This document shows positions 60,108-64,000 of a stretch of 64,000 nucleotides of DNA, piece after piece. Every line of letters begins with the position of its first letter. Positions within the stretch are counted from its first letter, which is position 1. A program made the position numbers and the translations under genes. Source of the DNA: Pseudomonas marginalis (GTDB lineage: Bacteria > Pseudomonadota > Gammaproteobacteria > Pseudomonadales > Pseudomonadaceae). Below the pieces are notes generated by a model, which did not search any database, was not told the DNA's origin, and was given only the letters and a program-made list of their open reading frames with translations. The stretch spans positions 310,001 to 374,000 of the forward strand of contig NZ_FNSU01000002.1 in assembly GCF_900105325.1 (NCBI RefSeq), written 5' to 3'.

Positions 60108-62306
60108 ATGCCTGTTGCCAGTCGGCCCTGCGGTGAACGCGCGTTAACCCTCGCTATTCGAACCGCCCTGTTGAATTTCGTCATGGTCGCAGCGGGCGCC
60201 AATGCCTGGGCTGAGACACCAACGCCTGCCGCCACGGATGACAGCACGCCCAGCCTGACCCTCGACACCACCACGATCGACGGCCGCTACAACGGCCCGA
60301 CGGCGCTGCCCGAGGTTCTCCCCGGTGGACAGGTGGCGCGCGGCGCGCGGCTGGGCATGATGGGCAACAAAGACGTGATGGACACGCCGTTCAGCGTCAC
60401 CAGCTACACCGCCAAAACCCTCGCCGACCTGCAAACCGTTACCGTTGCCGATGCCCTGGAACGCGACCCCTCGGTGCGCTCGACCGGCCAGACCGGCGGT
60501 ATCGTCGATTCGTTTTTCATTCGCGGTTTCGCCATCGGCGAAGGCAACCTGGGTGAGCTGGCCTACGACGGTGTGTATGGCGTAGCCCCCAATTACCGGG
60601 TCTTTACCGAGTATGCCGAGCGTGTCGAAGTGCTCAAGGGACCGGGTGCCTTGATGTATGGCATCTCGCCCAACAGTGGCGTGGGTGGGGTCATCAACAT
60701 CGTTCCCAAACGGCCGCTGGAGGAAGACCTGACCCGGTTCACCGGTAGCTACGCGTCAGATTCCCAGGCGGGCGGGCACCTGGATATCAGTCGGCGTTTT
60801 GGTGAGGAAAACCAGTTCGGCGTGCGCTTTAACGGCAGCCTGCAGGGCGGCGACACGGCGGTGAACGACCAGCATCGCGACGTAGGGATCGGTGCGATTG
60901 CCCTGGATTATCGTGGCGAGCGGCTGCGCCTGAACCTGGACTACATCAGCCAGAAAGAAAGCTTCGACGGTGCCTCACGCCCGTTCACCATCGCGCCGGG
61001 CGTTGACGTGCCATCCGCCCCCAATGGCCGCACCAGTCTGCCGCAAAAGTGGGGTTGGTCGGATACCAAGGAACAGTCCGCATTGCTCGGCGGTGAATAT
61101 GATCTGAGCGACAACCTCACGGTGTTCGCCCATGCAGGGGGCGGCAAGTCGGATGTGAAACGCATGTCCGACCAAGTGCCGCGCATCCTCAATGACGCGG
61201 GTGACACCAGCAACGTCCCGGGCTATTACAAGTTCAACGTCGACCGTTCTACCGCCGATGTGGGGATGCGCGGGCTCTTCGCCACCGGGCCGGTAACCCA
61301 TACCACCACGCTGATGGCGACCCGTTACCAGGATGAGCTGTCGCGGGGCATCAACAACGGCACCACAATCCTCTCCAATATCTACCACCCGGTGGACACG
61401 CCCAAGCAATACATCAACACGCCCAAGGTGCTGCGAATCTCCGAGTCGGAGTTGTCCGGCGTGGCGTTGACCGACACCTTGGGGATGCTGGATGACCGTT
61501 TCCAACTGACCCTGGGCGTACGCCGGCAGTTTATCGAGTCGCGTAACTACAATGCCGCCGGCACCGTCAGCTCGCGTTACAGCGCCAACGCCACCACGCC
61601 GTTGCTGGGTGTGGTGGTCAAGCCTTGGGAGGACGTCTCCCTCTACTACAACTACGTCGAAGGGCTGAGCAAAGGCGATGCGGCACCGGGCACGGCGAGC
61701 AACGCCGGGGAAACCTTTGCGCCGTATGAGTCCAAGCAGCACGAACTGGGGGTGAAGTATGAACACGGCACCTTCATGACCACACTGGCGCTGTTCCAGA
61801 TCGAAAAACCTGCCGGCGAACTGGGCGCCAATGGCGTGTATTCGGTGCAGGCCGAACAGCGCAACCGTGGCCTGGAACTCAGCGTGTTCGGCGAAGTGGC
61901 CACCGGTACCCGTTTGATGGGGGGCGTGACCTTCCTCGATGGCGAGCTGACCAAGTCGGCGACTGCCGCTAACCAGGGCAACAAGCCGGTCGGCGTGCCC
62001 GATATCCAGGCCAACCTGTGGGCGGAATACGACACCCCCTGGCTGGAAGGTTTCACCCTCACGGGTGGTGCGATCTACACCGACAGCCAATACGTCAACC
62101 AGGCCAACACCCAGGAACTCGACGCCTGGACCCGCATTGACGCCGGTGCGCGTTACGCCACCAAGATAGAAGGGCGGCCGACGACATTCCGCGCCACGGT
62201 ACAGAACGTGTTCGACCGTGAGTACTGGTCCGGCGTGGCCTCTTATGGTGCGTTTTCCCCGGGGTATCCGCGTACCTTGCAACTATCGGCGACCGTCGAT
62301 TTTTGA
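60108..62306 (+). CDS. TonB-dependent siderophore receptor without signalling domain
   Basis: A 732-residue receptor, a paralogue of the one at 46005. The signal peptide (cut near NAWAETP) is followed within about 45 residues by the plug (TVADALERDPSVRSTGQTGG, GGVINIVPKR); the barrel ends in ATVDF. It lacks the STN domain present in the other copy, so it should transport but not signal. Several barrel strands, including TTFRATVQNVFDREYWSGVA, are identical in both receptors. AAGGAT precedes ATG 60108. Confidence 0.93.
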   Translation: MPVASRPCGERALTLAIRTALLNFVMVAAGANAWAETPTPAATDDSTPSLTLDTTTIDGRYNGPTALPEVLPGGQVARGARLGMMGNKDVMDTPFSVTSYTAKTLADLQTVTVADALERDPSVRSTGQTGGIVDSFFIRGFAIGEGNLGELAYDGVYGVAPNYRVFTEYAERVEVLKGPGALMYGISPNSGVGGVINIVPKRPLEEDLTRFTGSYASDSQAGGHLDISRRFGEENQFGVRFNGSLQGGDTAVNDQHRDVGIGAIALDYRGERLRLNLDYISQKESFDGASRPFTIAPGVDVPSAPNGRTSLPQKWGWSDTKEQSALLGGEYDLSDNLTVFAHAGGGKSDVKRMSDQVPRILNDAGDTSNVPGYYKFNVDRSTADVGMRGLFATGPVTHTTTLMATRYQDELSRGINNGTTILSNIYHPVDTPKQYINTPKVLRISESELSGVALTDTLGMLDDRFQLTLGVRRQFIESRNYNAAGTVSSRYSANATTPLLGVVVKPWEDVSLYYNYVEGLSKGDAAPGTASNAGETFAPYESKQHELGVKYEHGTFMTTLALFQIEKPAGELGANGVYSVQAEQRNRGLELSVFGEVATGTRLMGGVTFLDGELTKSATAANQGNKPVGVPDIQANLWAEYDTPWLEGFTLTGGAIYTDSQYVNQANTQELDAWTRIDAGARYATKIEGRPTTFRATVQNVFDREYWSGVASYGAFSPGYPRTLQLSATVDF

Positions 62307-62333
62307 CGGGCGCCGGTATGGAGCAATCATGCA

Positions 62334-62359
62334 CCAGCAATAAGCTTAAGCCTTGCTGG
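62334..62359. terminator. Hairpin after the second receptor gene
   Basis: CCAGCAA pairs with TTGCTGG across a 12-base loop. It lies 28 bases after the receptor stop. There is no T-tract, so termination is probable but not certain. The sequence from there to 62471 holds no gene. Confidence 0.4.
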
Positions 62360-62471
62360 CCACCCGATCGTCACTGACCCGAATTCGCCATTGCTCAACG
62401 GTGCGCAGGGGTTTACAGCCCTTGCGCTCTTTGTTGGCGTGGCTGCTCGGCGGCGTCACGGTGTCCTGCGA

Positions 62472-63320
62472 TCATTGCCCTTTGAGCGCGATTGCCACTG
62501 CTGCTGAAAGTGAAGTCGTGGCCCTGCCGATCAGCGTCGAAAGCTGATGGCTATCATCGAAAAGTGCGCCTTGGGATGCGTTGACATCGTAGCCAGCCAG
62601 GGCCTGTGCGAGTGGCTCCGGGAGGCCGAAATTGATTAACGCAGAGGCGTAGTCAGTTTCAGGCAAGTTCTTGTAGGGAATGTTCCTACCCGTTTGCCGA
62701 GAAACCTCGGCTGCGAGTTCCGATAACGTCCAGGCGCTGTCACCCGCCAACTCGTAGACCTTCCCCTCTTGATCGTCGCGGGTCAGCACGACGGCAGCGG
62801 CCTGGGCAAAATCTTCCCGTGTCGCCGCGGCAATCTTTCCATCACCTGCACTGCCGATAAATTCACCGGCCGATAACGCGCCAGCGATAAAGCCGGTGTA
62901 GTTCTCGGTATACCAACCATGACGCAATATCGTGAATGCCAACCCCGATGCTGTGAGCTCGGCTTCCGTTTGTCGATGCTCCTCGGCGAGGCTCAATGAA
63001 GAGGTATCCGCGTGCAGTACACTGGTATAAACGACGCGACCCACACCGGCCTGCCTTGCTGCGTTGATGACATTTAGATGCTGTGAGAGTCGCTTACCTA
63101 TTTCGCTTGAGGAAATGAGTAGAAGCGTGTCGACTCCGCTGAGCGCCGCGACCAGGGTTTGCGGATTGTCATAGTCGGCAACACGTGCCTCCACGCCTAG
63201 ATCACTCGCCTTGTCAGGGCTGCGCACCAGCGCGACCAGGTTGGACGCGGGTACTTTTTGCTTGAGTTGCTGGACAACGAGGCGGCCAAGTTGGCCGGTG
63301 GCTCCGGTGACGGCGATCAT
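62472..63320 (-). CDS. NAD(P)H:quinone oxidoreductase of the QorB/NmrA type
   Basis: A 282-residue atypical SDR. The cofactor loop is AVTGATGQLGRLVVQQL (about residues 3-19), followed by LVALVRSPDKASDLGV, SGVDTLLLISSS and GRVVYTSVLHAD. It lacks the YxxxK catalytic pair, as in QorB. QorB-like enzymes reduce quinones with NADPH. It is divergent from the HxlR-family gene, the same layout as qorB/qorR (ytfG/ytfH). Confidence 0.88.
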   Translation of the reverse strand: MIAVTGATGQLGRLVVQQLKQKVPASNLVALVRSPDKASDLGVEARVADYDNPQTLVAALSGVDTLLLISSSEIGKRLSQHLNVINAARQAGVGRVVYTSVLHADTSSLSLAEEHRQTEAELTASGLAFTILRHGWYTENYTGFIAGALSAGEFIGSAGDGKIAAATREDFAQAAAVVLTRDDQEGKVYELAGDSAWTLSELAAEVSRQTGRNIPYKNLPETDYASALINFGLPEPLAQALAGYDVNASQGALFDDSHQLSTLIGRATTSLSAAVAIALKGQ

Positions 63321-63380
63321 GAGGGGTTCCTTTTACAAAAAGTGATAGAACAGGCAGAGTAGGGCCTTAACTAACTTTTC

Positions 63381-63406
63381 GTAAGTACGTACCTAAAGGT
63401 AAGTAA
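63381..63406. promoter_or_regulatory. Operator-like repeats between qorB-like and hxlR-like genes
   Basis: GTAAGTA occurs at 63381-63387 and again at 63400-63406, with a near-palindromic TACCTAAAGGTA between. The second repeat overlaps the ribosome site of the regulator gene. HxlR proteins bind such short repeats and control both divergent genes. Assignment is by position. Confidence 0.5.
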
Positions 63407-63408
63407 GC

Positions 63409-63819
63409 ATGCCGGATTCCGAGCCCTCTGGAGCAACCCGTCCCGCAACAGTGGCCAACCGACTGCGCAGCGGTGAATTATTCGACCCGGATTGTCCCTC
63501 GAGGGTCGTGCTCCAGCACGTCAGCAGCCGCTGGGGAGTATTAGTATTGGTGGCCTTGCTCGCGGGTACGCATCGCTTCAGCGATCTGCGTCGCAAGATT
63601 GGAGGCGTCAGCGAAAAGATGCTTGCGCAGACCCTCCAGTTTTTGGAACTCGATGGTTTCGTCCTGCGCAAATCCTATCCGGTCGTGCCACCTCACGTTG
63701 AGTACAGCCTCACCCCTATGGGAACTGAAGTAGCCCGCCATGTCGAAGGCCTGGTTGACTGGATCGAAGGCAATCTGCCAAAGATTCTGGAGGAACAACG
63801 CTCTCGCCAGATTTCATAA
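63409..63819 (+). CDS. HxlR-family transcriptional regulator, QorR/YtfH type
   Basis: A 136-residue winged-helix protein with the HxlR pattern SSRWGVLVLVALLAGTHRFS, DLRRKIGGVSEKMLAQTLQF and a wing region KSYPVVPPHVEYSLTPMG. A single Cys in DPDCPSRVV near residue 28 is the position of the redox-sensing cysteine of QorR/HypR-like regulators. It probably represses the divergent QorB-like gene and responds to quinones or disulfide stress. Confidence 0.88.
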   Translation: MPDSEPSGATRPATVANRLRSGELFDPDCPSRVVLQHVSSRWGVLVLVALLAGTHRFSDLRRKIGGVSEKMLAQTLQFLELDGFVLRKSYPVVPPHVEYSLTPMGTEVARHVEGLVDWIEGNLPKILEEQRSRQIS

Positions 63820-63882
63820 CGGGCTTGCGACCTATTGATCACTCAGGCGGGACCTTAGGCAAGAGTCCCTCCAATCCGATAG

Positions 63883-64000
63883 TCAGGCGGTCAGTTCCCG
63901 ATTCATGGCAACAATGTCCTCGTGTGTGAAATGGCCACCGGGCGTCATGAACGTGGCCATCAGGGCATCCCGGTTTTGAGGCGCCCTCAACTTATCTGCC
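63883..64000 (-). CDS. 3' end of an unidentified gene
   Basis: A minus-strand frame runs off the right edge and ends in TGA at 63883-63885. It encodes the last 38 residues of a protein, including ALMATFMTPGGHFTHEDIVA and ending MNRELTA. I do not recognise the family. The 63 bases between this stop and the HxlR gene hold nothing obvious. Confidence 0.45.
   Translation of the reverse strand, partial: ADKLRAPQNRDALMATFMTPGGHFTHEDIVAMNRELTA

Overview
The window looks like accessory chromosome of a fluorescent-group Pseudomonas. The evidence is the high-GC coding style, REP/REPIN repeats of the Pseudomonas type (3771-3796 and 10901-10993), and gene families typical of that genus (FpvA-like receptors, FecI/FecR, urt/ure, AmiC/AmiR). 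The genus call is an inference; no rRNA or tRNA gene is present. No CRISPR array or prophage was seen. One complete insertion sequence was found.

Layout. (1) 1-14759: catabolic genes. A 5'-truncated aldehyde dehydrogenase, a flavin monooxygenase and an EthD-like protein come first. A minus-strand aromatic or phenylpropanoid degradation block follows: AraC regulator, aldehyde dehydrogenase, extradiol dioxygenase, MhpA-like hydroxylase, IclR regulator, FAH-family hydrolase, carotenoid/lignostilbene-type oxygenase, MFS transporter and SphA-like outer-membrane protein. (2) 14760-20762: a chemoreceptor beside a chemoreceptor fragment and a 17-18-bp perfect hairpin, a GNAT acetyltransferase, and a LysR regulator divergent from a three-gene operon (unknown small protein, 4-OT-like tautomerase, MBL hydrolase). 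(3) 20763-36224: nitrogen scavenging. A minus-strand urtABCDE-ureEF-ureAB(fused)-ureC-ureG-ureD operon faces a plus-strand amiC-like, amiR-like (ANTAR) and amidase operon. (4) 36225-42850: an SDR remnant, an SCP2-like gene, an alpha/beta hydrolase, an Old Yellow Enzyme/TetR divergent pair, a YhdH-type oxidoreductase, a tetR remnant and an aldo/keto reductase. (5) 42994-62306: a siderophore locus with FecBCD-type uptake, two FpvA-like receptors, FecI/FecR, an MFS exporter, one NIS synthetase, an SbnA-like synthase, an opine dehydrogenase, a PLP decarboxylase, a CitE-like lyase and an SbnI-like ParB-fold protein. (6) 62472-64000: a qorB-like gene divergent from an HxlR regulator, then the 3' end of an unidentified gene.

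Main finding. Three leaders around the AmiC/AmiR-like pair share one RNA architecture: upstream of urtA (minus strand), of amiC, and of the amidase. Each has an asymmetric hairpin with compensatory base changes, followed about 23 nt later by a hairpin whose six-base loop begins with A and has G at position 4, as reported for ANTAR targets. A possible second hairpin and a terminator-like hairpin come next. The urtA leader starts at a near-consensus sigma-54 promoter. An ISL3-family element with an 8-bp target duplication sits exactly in the T-tract of the urtA leader terminator, so it separates the urea transport and urease operon from this control.

Second finding. The siderophore locus resembles part of staphyloferrin B biosynthesis, but it has a single NIS synthetase, and an opine dehydrogenase stands where SbnB would be. 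Since the SbnA product is itself opine-like, the opine dehydrogenase may release diaminopropionate. A shared box of about 30 bp precedes both receptor genes and is a candidate promoter for the local ECF sigma factor.
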